In this document: positions 44,300-52,287 of the stretch, in pieces
Layout: every line of letters starts with the position of its first letter
How positions within the stretch are numbered: position 1 is the stretch's first letter
NCBI RefSeq assembly: GCF_004103735.1
Contig: NZ_CP035281.1
Location: forward strand, 496,001 to 560,000
Source: Aminipila luticellarii
GTDB taxonomy: Bacteria > Bacillota > Clostridia > Peptostreptococcales > Anaerovoracaceae
Direction: 5' to 3'
DNA length: 64,000 nucleotides
Position numbers and translations under genes: made by a program
The notes under the pieces: model-generated
Told to the model about the DNA's origin: nothing
Databases searched by the model: none
What the model saw: the letters and a program-made list of their open reading frames with translations, nothing else

Positions 44300-45849
44300 G
44301 AGCGGCCCTTTATTGCAGGCTGTCAGAAGAAGATCGGAATAAACGGACGGAAAAGGATGACAGTGAAAGCATTCAAAATCAAAAATCCATGCTGGTGCGG
44401 TATGCAGTTGAAAAGCAGTGGGACATCTACCGCATTTATAGCGACGATGATTATACCGGCTCAGACCGAAACCGGCCGGAATTCAATAAAATGCTGGCTG
44501 ATGCGGAGAGTGGAAAATTTGATGTCATTCTTTGCAAAACACAGTCCAGGTTTACAAGAGAGCTGGAGCTGGTGGAAAAATATATACATGGGCTATTTCC
44601 TGTATGGGGCGTACGCTTTATAAGTATCGTGGATAATGCCGATACGGAAAATAAAGGAAATAAAAAATCCAGACAGATAAACGGGCTGGTGAACGAGTGG
44701 TATTTGGAGGATATGTCGGATAACATTAAAAGTGTATTGACGGATAAAAGAAAAAAGGGGATGCACATCGGCGCTTTTGCTCTTTATGGATATAAGAAGG
44801 ATCCCAATCAAAAAGGGCACTTGATTATTGACGAAGAAGCGGCTGAAATCGTCCGGGAAGTTTTTCTCCTTTTTTCTAAAGGGTATGGGAAAACAGCCAT
44901 AGCCAGAAGCTTAAATGAGAGAGGCATACCCAATCCCACAGAATACAAAAGGCTAAAGGGTCTGCGATATAGACAGCCGAAGGATGAAAACAGCACCCTG
45001 TGGAAATATTACACCATAGCGGATATGCTGAACAATGAAATCTATATTGGTAACATGGTGCAGGGAAAATACGGAAGTGTTTCATATAAGAGTAAAAAGA
45101 ACAGACCCCGGCCAAGAGCGCAGTGGTATGTGGTGGAGGGGACTCATGAACCTATTATTGAGAGGGAATTATGGGATAAGGTCCAGGCCATTATCGGACA
45201 TCATGCAAAGCCTTTTAAAGGCGGCACGCTTGGATTATTTGCTAAAAAGGCGGTGTGTGCAAATTGCGGGTATACCATGAGGAGCAGCAAAAGTCATGAA
45301 AAATATTACCTAAAATGTCCCACCCGATATGTTCTCAAGAAAGCCTGTGAGGGAGCCTTTATTTCGGTAGAAAAACTGGAAGAAACGGTGCTTTTAGAGA
45401 TAAATGCCCTGATAGCTCAGTATATGGATGAGGAATACATTAAAAAGAATATGGATATGGACAGTCCTTTGCTCCCCCGAAAGAAAAAACTGGAGAGCAG
45501 GATCCAGGCATATATAAATAGGAAGGAAGAGTATAGCCGGGCTCTAAAACAACTGTATCTGGATAAGGCTAAAAATTGGATGACGGAAGAACAGTACCTG
45601 GAGTTTACCCAAGGCTTTGAAGCAGATAAAAAGAAAATGGAAAGGCTTATACAAGTGTCCAGAAAGGAGCTGGATGAGGTGATCGAGAAGCTGAGCGACA
45701 CAGCTCACAAAGAACAGGCAGTAGACCCGTGCCGTTCTTTGGAAAAATTGGATAGACAGATGGTGGAAGAGTTAATAGACTTTATTTCCATAGGAAAAAG
45801 AGATCAGATCACAGGAATTCTCCCCATAGAAATTCACTGGAGCTTTTGA
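44296..45849 (+). CDS. Large serine recombinase of the cotJC element
   Basis: 517 residues. The resolvase domain (about 1-150) has the nucleophile Ser in ALYCRLSEED and the SRFTRELE catalytic Arg region. The recombinase domain follows (HIGAFALYGYKKDP...YYTIADMLNNEIYIGNMVQG). A zinc ribbon has CANCGYTM and two later cysteines (about 321-355), and a long coiled coil (about 395-460) ends the protein. This is the architecture of SpoIVCA/phiC31-type integrases. The stop lies 20 bp from the right core, as usual for such elements. Predicted to join GCAGCAGA sites and excise the 6-kb element from cotJC. Confidence 0.95.
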   Translation: MRAALYCRLSEEDRNKRTEKDDSESIQNQKSMLVRYAVEKQWDIYRIYSDDDYTGSDRNRPEFNKMLADAESGKFDVILCKTQSRFTRELELVEKYIHGLFPVWGVRFISIVDNADTENKGNKKSRQINGLVNEWYLEDMSDNIKSVLTDKRKKGMHIGAFALYGYKKDPNQKGHLIIDEEAAEIVREVFLLFSKGYGKTAIARSLNERGIPNPTEYKRLKGLRYRQPKDENSTLWKYYTIADMLNNEIYIGNMVQGKYGSVSYKSKKNRPRPRAQWYVVEGTHEPIIERELWDKVQAIIGHHAKPFKGGTLGLFAKKAVCANCGYTMRSSKSHEKYYLKCPTRYVLKKACEGAFISVEKLEETVLLEINALIAQYMDEEYIKKNMDMDSPLLPRKKKLESRIQAYINRKEEYSRALKQLYLDKAKNWMTEEQYLEFTQGFEADKKKMERLIQVSRKELDEVIEKLSDTAHKEQAVDPCRSLEKLDRQMVEELIDFISIGKRDQITGILPIEIHWSF

Positions 45850-45855
45850 AGAGCT

Positions 45856-45897
45856 GCTCTTATATGGTCGCAGCAGAGCAGAAGGCCCGAACAACTT
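45856..45897. other. attR of the cotJC element
   Basis: Right junction: element sequence GCTCTTATATGGTC, core GCAGCAGA (45870-45877), then host cotJC codons GCAGAAGGCC. Joined with attL it gives an attP whose arms match at 15 of 20 positions around GA. Confidence 0.8.
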
Positions 45898-46097
45898 ATG
45901 ATAACATCTTAAGATTGGCGGACGATCCGGACGTTATTGAACCGATCAAGTTTTTAAGAGAACGAGAGGTTGTTCATTTCCAGAGATTCGGGGAAGCTTT
46001 GAGAGTCGTGCAGGACAATTTAGACAGCAGGAACTTCTATGCCTGCAATCCTGAATTTGACGGGCAGGCACGGTCTTCCGGAAGAAGCACGAGATAA
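45876..46097 (+). CDS. cotJC: cotJC, 3' segment of the interrupted gene
   Basis: The frame is in register with the 5' segment when GA 45876-45877 replaces GA 39853-39854. It encodes EQKARTTYDNILRLADDPDV...FLREREVVHFQRFGEAL and a Gly/Arg/Ser-rich tail, the C-terminal 73 residues of CotJC. The first Glu and the His in VVHFQRF align with the last two di-manganese ligands of manganese catalases. No ribosome binding site or plausible start of its own is present; a TTG at 45846 is within the recombinase end. It would be translated only after excision. Confidence 0.94.
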   Translation, partial: EQKARTTYDNILRLADDPDVIEPIKFLREREVVHFQRFGEALRVVQDNLDSRNFYACNPEFDGQARSSGRSTR

Positions 46098-46116
46098 CTC
46101 TCAAAAACTTTGAGAG
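46098..46116 (+). terminator. Hairpin after cotJC
   Basis: CTCTCAAA / TTTGAGAG directly after the stop codon; no T-run. Confidence 0.4.
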
Positions 46117-46135
46117 AAAAGGTCATTTCGTGTGT

Positions 46136-46164
46136 TTGACAATTCATTTTAAGGTGTATATAAT
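46136..46164 (+). promoter_or_regulatory. Consensus promoter upstream of the CmpB-like gene
   Basis: TTGACA and TATAAT are separated by 17 bp: a perfect sigma-A promoter. Transcription would start near 46171, ten bases before a perfect 24-bp palindrome. Confidence 0.75.
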
Positions 46165-46180
46165 TAAATAAGGCAGAGAG

Positions 46181-46204
46181 AACCGCAGATATATATCTGC
46201 GGTT
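46181..46204 (+). terminator. Perfect palindrome with T-tail in the leader
   Basis: A 24-bp perfect palindrome (from AACCGCAGAT to ATCTGCGGTT) is followed by TTTATG. Located about ten bases after the predicted start, it may terminate or attenuate transcription, or stabilise the 5' end. Confidence 0.5.
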
Positions 46205-46270
46205 TTATGTATATTTGACGGTTTGTGGACATAAACGAAAAAAGAGGAATGGGATTGGAGGACTCAGCAC

Positions 46271-47128
46271 ATGTATGAGTTTTTGTGCTACTTTGTAATT
46301 TACAGCTTTTTAGGCTGGTGCATGGAAGTTGCTTATGCGGCAGTTAATTCGGGAAGATTTGTAAACAGAGGATTTTTAAATGGGCCGGTTTGTCCGATTT
46401 ATGGCTTTGGAATGATCATTGTTATATCTTGTTTGACTCCTCTTTTGTATAATAAAGTATTTTTGTTCCTGGGAGCAGTCGTGTTGACGTCGGCACTGGA
46501 ATGGATCACAGGCTTCGCTCTGGAGAAGATCTTTCATGGAAAATGGTGGGATTATTCCGAAATGCCTTTTAATCTGAATGGCTACATATGCTTGAAGTTC
46601 TCTATCATGTGGGGGTTGGCGTGTGTTCTTATTATGGATGTGATACAGCCGGTTATTTTTACTATAGTCAGCAAGCTTCCGGTGACAGCCGGATGGATTT
46701 TATTGTCCGCAATCTGTGCCGTTATGCTGGCAGATGCCATCAGCACGGTGGTTACGGTAAATAATTTGAATAAACAGCTGGCTCGCTTAAGTGAAATCAG
46801 CGAAAAGCTCCGGGAGGTTTCCGATGATTTGGGAGAGAATATCTATGAAAGTGTTACCACTATAAAAGAAAAATCCGAGGCTATCAAAGAACGATCAGAG
46901 GAATTGAAGGAAGAATTGGAGAGAAAAGCTGAAGGCTTGGAAAAGAGGGCAGAAGCACTTGAAAAGAGAGCCGGGGATTTCAGAAATGAATTAAGAAATG
47001 CGTATGAAGAGGAGATTGAAAGACATTTCTTTGGACAGAAAAGAATGTTAAAGGCATTTCCGAATCTAAAATCCATTGCAAATGGGGAACATTTAACAAA
47101 GCTAAAGGATAAAATCAAGCAATTATAG
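46271..47128 (+). CDS. CmpB-like putative ABC-transporter membrane protein with coiled-coil tail
   Basis: 285 residues. The first 160 contain about four membrane segments with the family motif YSFLGWCMEVAYAAVNSGRFVNRGFLNGPVCPIYG, seen in the CmpB/DUF1113 family. Residues about 165-270 are a long charged coiled coil (SEKLREVSDDLGENIYESV; EELKEELERKAEGLEKRAEA). No ATPase partner is nearby and the transport role of the family is unproven. Confidence 0.82.
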   Translation: MYEFLCYFVIYSFLGWCMEVAYAAVNSGRFVNRGFLNGPVCPIYGFGMIIVISCLTPLLYNKVFLFLGAVVLTSALEWITGFALEKIFHGKWWDYSEMPFNLNGYICLKFSIMWGLACVLIMDVIQPVIFTIVSKLPVTAGWILLSAICAVMLADAISTVVTVNNLNKQLARLSEISEKLREVSDDLGENIYESVTTIKEKSEAIKERSEELKEELERKAEGLEKRAEALEKRAGDFRNELRNAYEEEIERHFFGQKRMLKAFPNLKSIANGEHLTKLKDKIKQL

Positions 47129-47143
47129 GAAAGGAATTCTTTT

Positions 47144-47899
47144 ATGAAACTGATAACGTGGAATGTAAACGGGCTTAGGGCATGCATGGGAAAGGGTTTT
47201 CTGGAATTTGTTAAAAAAGAAGAGGCAGATTTCGTGTGCTTGCAGGAAACAAAAATGCAGCAGGGACAGGCAGAAGTCCCTCTCGAAGGGTATCATCAAT
47301 TTTGGAACAGTGCAGAAAAAAAGGGTTATTCTGGTACGGCCATTTTTGCTAAGGAAGAGCCGCTGTCCGTCCATTATCATATCAATGCGGAAGGGCATGA
47401 TACAGAGGGACGGGCTATTACCTTGGAATACAAGGATTTTTACTTAATGACAGAATATACGCCCAATGCAAAGGATAAACTGGCGAGGATCGACTACAGA
47501 TTGGAATGGGAGGCTGCCAGACGGGCGTATGTGAAAGAACTGGATCTGAAAAAGCCGGTGATCCTGTGCGGAGACTTAAATGTGGCACATCAGGAGATTG
47601 ATTTAAAGAATCCCAAGACGAATCGCGGAAATGCAGGATTCTCAGATGAAGAAAGAAATGCATTTGGCGAGCTGTTGGGGTTGGGCTTGACGGACACGTA
47701 CCGACATTTATATCCGGAACAGACGGGCGCATACACGTGGTGGTCGTATCGGTTCAATGCAAGAGCAAATAATGCGGGATGGAGAATTGACTATTTTCTT
47801 GTATCCGACAGGATAAAGGAAAGGGTTCGGGAGGTAGAGCTGAGGAACGATATCCTTGGAAGCGACCATTGCCCGGTGATCCTGCATATAGATTTATAA
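47144..47899 (+). CDS. exoA: Exodeoxyribonuclease III
   Basis: 251 residues of the AP-endonuclease family. Motifs: WNVNGLRACMGKGF, LQETKMQ, LCGDLNVAHQEIDL, and GSDHCPVIL with the catalytic Asp-His pair. Repairs abasic sites and 3' blocks in DNA. Shine-Dalgarno AAAGGAA; only 15 bp after the preceding gene. Confidence 0.95.
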   Translation: MKLITWNVNGLRACMGKGFLEFVKKEEADFVCLQETKMQQGQAEVPLEGYHQFWNSAEKKGYSGTAIFAKEEPLSVHYHINAEGHDTEGRAITLEYKDFYLMTEYTPNAKDKLARIDYRLEWEAARRAYVKELDLKKPVILCGDLNVAHQEIDLKNPKTNRGNAGFSDEERNAFGELLGLGLTDTYRHLYPEQTGAYTWWSYRFNARANNAGWRIDYFLVSDRIKERVREVELRNDILGSDHCPVILHIDL

Positions 47900-47981
47900 G
47901 CTCAGAATTTTTAGAATTATACAGCTGAATTTGACAGATAATTTTGATTGTTAATAATATATCAAAGCGGGTTTCAAAGGC

Positions 47982-48009
47982 TTGCATTCATCTGTATTTG
48001 TGGTATAAT
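47982..48009 (+). promoter_or_regulatory. Promoter leading into the structured repeat
   Basis: TTGCAT and TATAAT are 16 bp apart. The -10 box is part of the repeat unit itself, so the repeat would be transcribed as the leader of the alcohol dehydrogenase mRNA. Confidence 0.5.
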
Positions 48010-48102
48010 GATTCCAAAGATTGGAGTCGGCTTTGCCGCAAGGAAAGAATCATTGAATCACACGTCGACGTAGCTTGTGTGGTATAATGATTCCAAAGAT
48101 TG
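48000..48102 (+). repeat. Structured intergenic repeat, copy A, with partial second unit
   Basis: A 79-bp unit (48000-48078) plus the first 24 bp of a second unit (48079-48102) identical to its start. Pairs predicted: GATTCC-N7-GGAGTC, CGGC-TTT-GCCG, and CACAC...GTGTG. About 83% identical to copy B at 56215, with compensatory changes. Not a family I recognise. Confidence 0.7.
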
Positions 48103-48171
48103 AGGATAAAATTAAAGATGATAGTTAAACTAACACAGAGATGAGGAAAAACAAATAGGGAGAAAAAGAAG

Positions 48172-49320
48172 ATGAAGGAATTTAGTATTAGTACACAAGT
48201 ATTTTTTGGAGAAGGCTCCTTGGACAGGCTTAACCAGATTGTAAATAAGAAGGTATTGATCGTATGCGACAGCTTTATGGTAAAATCGGGCATGGTAGAT
48301 CAAATAAAGGATCGACTGAAGGATTGTGAGGTCGCCATATTCAGCGATGTGGTTCCGGATCCTCCGGTAGAAGTGATCGCAGCCGGTATGATGGCACTGA
48401 AGAATTGCGGTGCCAATGTTATGATCGCTCTGGGAGGCGGCTCTTCTATAGATGCGGCCAAAGCGATCAGAGACTTTGCAAGAAGACTGCCGGATATAGG
48501 TGTTACCGTGGAAGAATGCTACGCAATTCCTACTACAAGCGGAACCGGCTCGGAGGTTACACAATTCTCCGTTATAACGAATGCCCAGGAAGGCATAAAG
48601 TATCCGATGGCTAACAAGGATCTTATTCCTATGGTTGCCATCCTTGATCCGGAATTGGTTACTTCCGTACCGGATTTTATCACAGCGGATACGGGAATGG
48701 ATGTATTGACACATGCCATAGAAGCTTATGTCTCTACGGATGCTACAGATTTCTCAGATGCATTGGCAGAAAAAGCAGTTACTCTGGTATTCCGATTCTT
48801 ACCGGAAGCTTTTAAAAACGGCAATGATCTGCTTGCAAGAGAAAAGATGCACAACGCTTCCTGTCTGGCAGGTATGGCGTTTAATGCGGCAGGTCTTGGA
48901 ATCAATCACAGTTTAGCTCATGCAGTGGGCGGAAAGCTTCACATCTCTCATGGTAGAAGCAACGCGATGCTTTTACCGTGTGTCATCGAATACAATGCAA
49001 ATTTGGATAAGGGCGGATATAATAAAGAATTTGATGTAGCTGCTAAAAAGTATCAGAGACTGGCTAAATTGTTAGATTTACCGGCAAATACAGTTTATGT
49101 GGGTGTCAACAGTTTTACCAGAAAGATTGTTGAACTGCAGAAAATGCTGAAGGTTCCCGCAACCTTGAAGGAATTGGGTGCAGATTTAAATCTGGTGCAG
49201 GAAGAACGGGGCGATATACTGGAAGCAGCTATGAATGACATCTGTACAAAAACAAATCCAAGAAAAACGAACAAAGAAGATTTATCAAAGATTTTAGATA
49301 AGCTCATAGGAGCAAAATAA
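48172..49320 (+). CDS. Iron-containing alcohol dehydrogenase
   Basis: 382 residues. Nucleotide-binding [28 protein letters not shown], and iron ligands within [21 protein letters not shown]. Closest in pattern to propanol/ethanol dehydrogenases of the PduQ/EutG group, which reduce an aldehyde to alcohol with NADH to balance fermentation redox. No microcompartment genes are near. Its leader contains the structured repeat, so it may be controlled by it. Confidence 0.92.
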   Translation: MKEFSISTQVFFGEGSLDRLNQIVNKKVLIVCDSFMVKSGMVDQIKDRLKDCEVAIFSDVVPDPPVEVIAAGMMALKNCGANVMIALGGGSSIDAAKAIRDFARRLPDIGVTVEECYAIPTTSGTGSEVTQFSVITNAQEGIKYPMANKDLIPMVAILDPELVTSVPDFITADTGMDVLTHAIEAYVSTDATDFSDALAEKAVTLVFRFLPEAFKNGNDLLAREKMHNASCLAGMAFNAAGLGINHSLAHAVGGKLHISHGRSNAMLLPCVIEYNANLDKGGYNKEFDVAAKKYQRLAKLLDLPANTVYVGVNSFTRKIVELQKMLKVPATLKELGADLNLVQEERGDILEAAMNDICTKTNPRKTNKEDLSKILDKLIGAK

Positions 49321-49376
49321 TCTGAATATAAGAGTTTTAAAGACTCAGCGTATAAAATATGTGCGTAATAAAAAAG

Positions 49377-49408
49377 AAATGCTTTATTTTTTAAAGCATT
49401 TTTTTTAT
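49377..49408 (+). terminator. Terminator of the alcohol dehydrogenase gene
   Basis: AAATGCTTTA / TAAAGCATTT stem then eight T. Confidence 0.85.
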
Positions 49409-49620
49409 GTAGAAAATATCGCTTAGAATATGACGGAACGAAATATCATAAAAGGATGTCATCTGAGAAAAACCTCTTACCTATCCAGAGAAGAATTAAA
49501 CTGCATAAATAAAATTTTTTACAATATATTAAACTGTGTAAATATATTATTTCCAAGGACTGTTACGGCTTCTACAAATTACATATATAATAAATCCATT
49601 AGGTTCTGGGGGATAGAGGC

Positions 49621-49959
49621 ATGGATAAAAAGCAAATTGATTATAAGGCACTTGGAAACAGAGTAAGAAAATGGAGAAAAGAAAAAGGCGTTACTCAGGA
49701 AGAACTTGCGGGGGCTATAGAAAAGACTGTACAGCATATTTCAAATATTGAAAGGGCGCATACAAAAGTCAGCCTTGGCACTTTGACAGATATTGCGAAT
49801 TTTCTGGACGTCTCGCTAAATGATCTGATGTGTGACAGTTTACGGAACTCTGGTAATGCATATCAGCTGGAATACAGTTTAATGATAAAGGATTGCGACG
49901 AAGATCAGTACCGCAAGTTGAATAAAACGATAAAAGCTTTAATGGATACGTGGGATTAG
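49621..49959 (+). CDS. XRE-family DNA-binding protein
   Basis: 112 residues. The HTH_3 domain spans KALGNRVRKWRKEKGVTQEELAGAIEKTVQHISNIERAHTKVSLGTLTDIANFLDVSLNDLM. The C-terminal 40 residues are charged. The preceding 300 bp hold only the alcohol dehydrogenase terminator and AT-rich DNA. It precedes a PLD-fold nuclease gene but is separated from it by a terminator. Confidence 0.88.
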   Translation: MDKKQIDYKALGNRVRKWRKEKGVTQEELAGAIEKTVQHISNIERAHTKVSLGTLTDIANFLDVSLNDLMCDSLRNSGNAYQLEYSLMIKDCDEDQYRKLNKTIKALMDTWD

Positions 49960-49979
49960 GTGAAATCAACCAAGAGATG

Positions 49980-50006
49980 AAGATGTAGGATGACTGCATC
50001 TTTTTT
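49980..50006 (+). terminator. Terminator of the XRE gene
   Basis: AAGATGTAG / CTGCATCTT stem followed by TTTTTC. Confidence 0.75.
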
Positions 50007-50075
50007 CATTTTTTTGCAGAAGGCTCCATACTATTTATGGAGAATAAAAAGTTTATAGTATCGGGGGGAAATAAA

Positions 50076-51140
50076 ATGTTTAACATACAGGATCCAAGGT
50101 ATCAAAATAGCCGTCTGTTAAATGAAGCGCTGCTGGAGGCATGTGAGTATGCTGTTTACGGAGCAGGCACCTATGCGTTTGTATCTGCGGATGGTGTTCA
50201 TTTGCTCATGAAAAATCAAACCTTTGAGAAATTTATAACAAGAGGCACCTATCATTTGATTATCGGCATGGACGAAATCACCAATATAAAAACACTGGCA
50301 GCATTAAAGGAATATGGAAGGAAATTCCCAAATTTGCGGTCTGATGCATTTATACACCATACGGCCGGCTCTACCTTCCACCCCAAATACAGTTGGTTCA
50401 AATATGAGACCGGAGGAATGCTGGTATTGGGGTCGGGCAATTTGACCGCGAGGGGCTTGCGGAAAAATACAGAGGCTTTTGTGGTGCAGAAGCTGAATGA
50501 AGAGGAAATCCTTTCAATAGAAACGAAGTGGAAGGACTGGGTTGATAGCTCCAGAGAATGTATAAAATCTCTGCAAGATCCGGAAGTCATTTTAAAAGCC
50601 AGTGAAAACGCCGGTCTGGCTGTTAAAAATCTTAAAACAGCGGGTTGGGAGGACGAAAAGGGCGTCTGGACATTTGGACCGGACAGCGAAGTCTTTATTG
50701 CTGAAATACGAGATCATTGGAAAAGTACTCGCTATAAAATGGATGTGGATCTGCCTACAGGGAATTTTTTCTTTGGACTGGGGTTTTTGCCGGAAAAAGA
50801 AATTGTCTTAAAAAAAGTAGCGGCAAGGGGAAATCTGGAGGAGATCGAATCCAAGACGATGTCTTTTACTTCAGATAAAAAATATCGAATGGAATTTACA
50901 ATACAGGAAAATGAAGAAAAAAAAATAAAGGGGTGCCCGTTTACTGTTTTTGTTCGGTTAGCCCCAAGAACCTTCCTTTATACGATCATTCTTCCGGATG
51001 AAAGAGGCTATAAACAACTGAGAAGGCAGCTAAAGCGTATGCCGAGAGATCAAGAAGGTCTGATCAGGTATCATACCAATGGGGGGCAATTAAAAGAACG
51101 GGTGAATGCACTTGCCATCTTAGATTATCTGAACAGATAG
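50076..51140 (+). CDS. PLD-fold (HKD) putative nuclease
   Basis: 354 residues from ATG 50076, eight bases after GGGGGG. A single phospholipase-D-type motif is visible: FHPKYSWFKYETGGMLVLGSGNLTARGLRKNTEAF, matching the H-x-K...G-S-x-N pattern of PLD-like restriction nucleases. The C-terminal half (about 190-354) is not recognised and could bind DNA (RRQLKRMPRDQEGLIRYHTNGG). Members act as dimers that cleave DNA without divalent metal. A solitary defence or DNA-processing nuclease is plausible; no methylase adjoins it. Confidence 0.75.
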   Translation: MFNIQDPRYQNSRLLNEALLEACEYAVYGAGTYAFVSADGVHLLMKNQTFEKFITRGTYHLIIGMDEITNIKTLAALKEYGRKFPNLRSDAFIHHTAGSTFHPKYSWFKYETGGMLVLGSGNLTARGLRKNTEAFVVQKLNEEEILSIETKWKDWVDSSRECIKSLQDPEVILKASENAGLAVKNLKTAGWEDEKGVWTFGPDSEVFIAEIRDHWKSTRYKMDVDLPTGNFFFGLGFLPEKEIVLKKVAARGNLEEIESKTMSFTSDKKYRMEFTIQENEEKKIKGCPFTVFVRLAPRTFLYTIILPDERGYKQLRRQLKRMPRDQEGLIRYHTNGGQLKERVNALAILDYLNR

Positions 51141-51258
51141 CTGGCATTTTTGTAATAGTAACTTTTGATAATGGCTAATTAGAAATCGAGAGGGAGTCGA
51201 CCTCCCTTTGACATGCCCGTTTTTATTATCATACTGTAATAAAATCTAAAAATCAAAC

Positions 51259-51399
51259 TGCATTTTGGTTACAAAAGTTGCTTTTCGTTTACAATACATG
51301 CATTTCGATTACAAAAGTAGCATCTCGTTTACAAATATTCAGTTGTCAGTTACAAAGATGGCATCTCAACTTACAAAGTGGCATCTCGTTCTACATTTA
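51259..51399 (+). repeat. Array of seven degenerate 20-bp repeats
   Basis: Contiguous units begin at 51259, 51279, 51299, 51319, 51339 (21 bp), 51360 and 51380. Consensus roughly GCATnTCGnTTACAAAnnn. The two-helical-turn spacing puts every unit on the same DNA face. It lies in a 411-bp gene-free region that also contains the hairpin at 51191-51207 (GGGAG / CTCCC) and the promoter described next. Confidence 0.8.
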
Positions 51400-51440
51400 A
51401 GTTCCATTTAAGCCAACTAAGATGCAAAATGATGTAAAAC

Positions 51441-51475
51441 AATATATTTTTATCGATAAACAATAAAAATATATT
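51441..51475. promoter_or_regulatory. 13-bp perfect inverted repeat overlapping the -35 box
   Basis: Arms 51441-51453 and 51463-51475 (AATATATTTTTAT and complement) run into the TT of TTGACA. Probable operator, perhaps for the XRE protein at 52016. Confidence 0.55.
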
Positions 51476-51502
51476 GACAAACAAATAAAATAAAAATATA
51501 AT
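51474..51502 (+). promoter_or_regulatory. Consensus promoter of the DUF2975-XRE pair
   Basis: TTGACA, 17 bp, TATAAT. About 50 bp from the first start codon. Confidence 0.8.
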
Positions 51503-51551
51503 AAAGCTAAAATAAAGCTTTATTTCAGAGAAAACAAGGGAGAATCTTAAC

Positions 51552-52004
51552 ATGTGGAATTCCAATAAGTCTTTGCAGCTATCCTGTATATGTACCCGAT
51601 TTGTGATGGTCTTAGTAGTGGTGTGTGCGGCTGCTCTGCCGTACTTAATTGATATTTATTTGTCTATAGGGCCACATTATATAAGTGAAATGGATATGGG
51701 ACCGTTTATGGTTATTTTATATGCCTGTTGTATTCCGGCACTTGCGGCATTGTTTAACCTAGACAGACTGCTGAGAAATATTAAAAAAGAAGAGGTCTTT
51801 ACGGATAAAAATGTGACCTGCCTACGAAGAATCTCATGGTGCTGTTTTGGCGCAGCAGTTCTTGTGGTGATGGCGGGATATTATTATTTTCTCTTCTATT
51901 TTGTGGCCGTTGTTATAGCTTTCATCGGTTTGATTCTTCGAGTGGTGAAAAATGTCATTGAGCAGGCTGTCATTATAAAAGCCGAAAATGATTTTACCAT
52001 ATAG
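51552..52004 (+). CDS. DUF2975 membrane protein
   Basis: 150 residues with four membrane segments (about 13-35, 50-70, 95-115 and 115-135) and the family segment ALFNLDRLLRNIKKEEVFTDKNVTCLRRISW. DUF2975 proteins are nearly always encoded beside a small XRE repressor, as here, 11 bp downstream. Function unknown; probably a membrane sensor paired with the repressor. Confidence 0.87.
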   Translation: MWNSNKSLQLSCICTRFVMVLVVVCAAALPYLIDIYLSIGPHYISEMDMGPFMVILYACCIPALAALFNLDRLLRNIKKEEVFTDKNVTCLRRISWCCFGAAVLVVMAGYYYFLFYFVAVVIAFIGLILRVVKNVIEQAVIIKAENDFTI

Positions 52005-52015
52005 GAGGCGGCAGC

Positions 52016-52222
52016 ATGGCAATAATAGTGAATTTAGATGTGATCATGGCAAAAAGAAAGATGTCGGCCGGGGAATTATCAGAGAAGATCGGAATTACAC
52101 CGGCGAACCTTTCCATATTGAAAAATAACAAAGCAAAGGCGATACGGTTCTCAACGCTGGAGGAAATCTGTAAGGCCTTGGACTGCCAGCCGGGAGATAT
52201 ACTAGAATTTGTAGAGGACTAG
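52016..52222 (+). CDS. Small XRE repressor (YozG-like)
   Basis: 68 residues, essentially one HTH domain: IVNLDVIMAKRKMSAGELSEKIGITPANLSILKNNKAKAIRFSTLEEICKALDCQPGDILEF. AGGAGGCGG precedes the ATG. Partner of the DUF2975 protein; probable ligand of the inverted repeat upstream. Confidence 0.9.
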   Translation: MAIIVNLDVIMAKRKMSAGELSEKIGITPANLSILKNNKAKAIRFSTLEEICKALDCQPGDILEFVED

Positions 52223-52287
52223 GGCGACAAGGCTCACGGTAAAAAGCGAAGGATAAAAGGAGCAAGGAGAGAGCGGGGGGAGTAGAA

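Larger units (their letters stand above)
39853..45875. mobile_element. 6,023-bp recombinase-bearing element interrupting cotJC
   Basis: Bounded by GCAGCAGA at 39847-39854 and 45870-45877. Joining the flanks reads GAT ATG GCA GCA GAG CAG AAG, which restores DMAAEQKAR in frame and a 208-residue CotJC. Contents: Asn-rich protein (-), LysM/TPQ-repeat protein (+), EamA transporter (-), LysR regulator (+), 48-aa coupled ORF (+) and a large serine recombinase (+) ending 20 bp before the right core. The joined ends form an imperfect inverted repeat centred on GA. No phage structural genes are present. Excision is inferred, not shown. Confidence 0.9.

Noticed and set aside
51259-51399. CRISPR array
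   Set aside because: Units of 20 bp are contiguous and degenerate; there are no unique spacers and no cas genes in the window.
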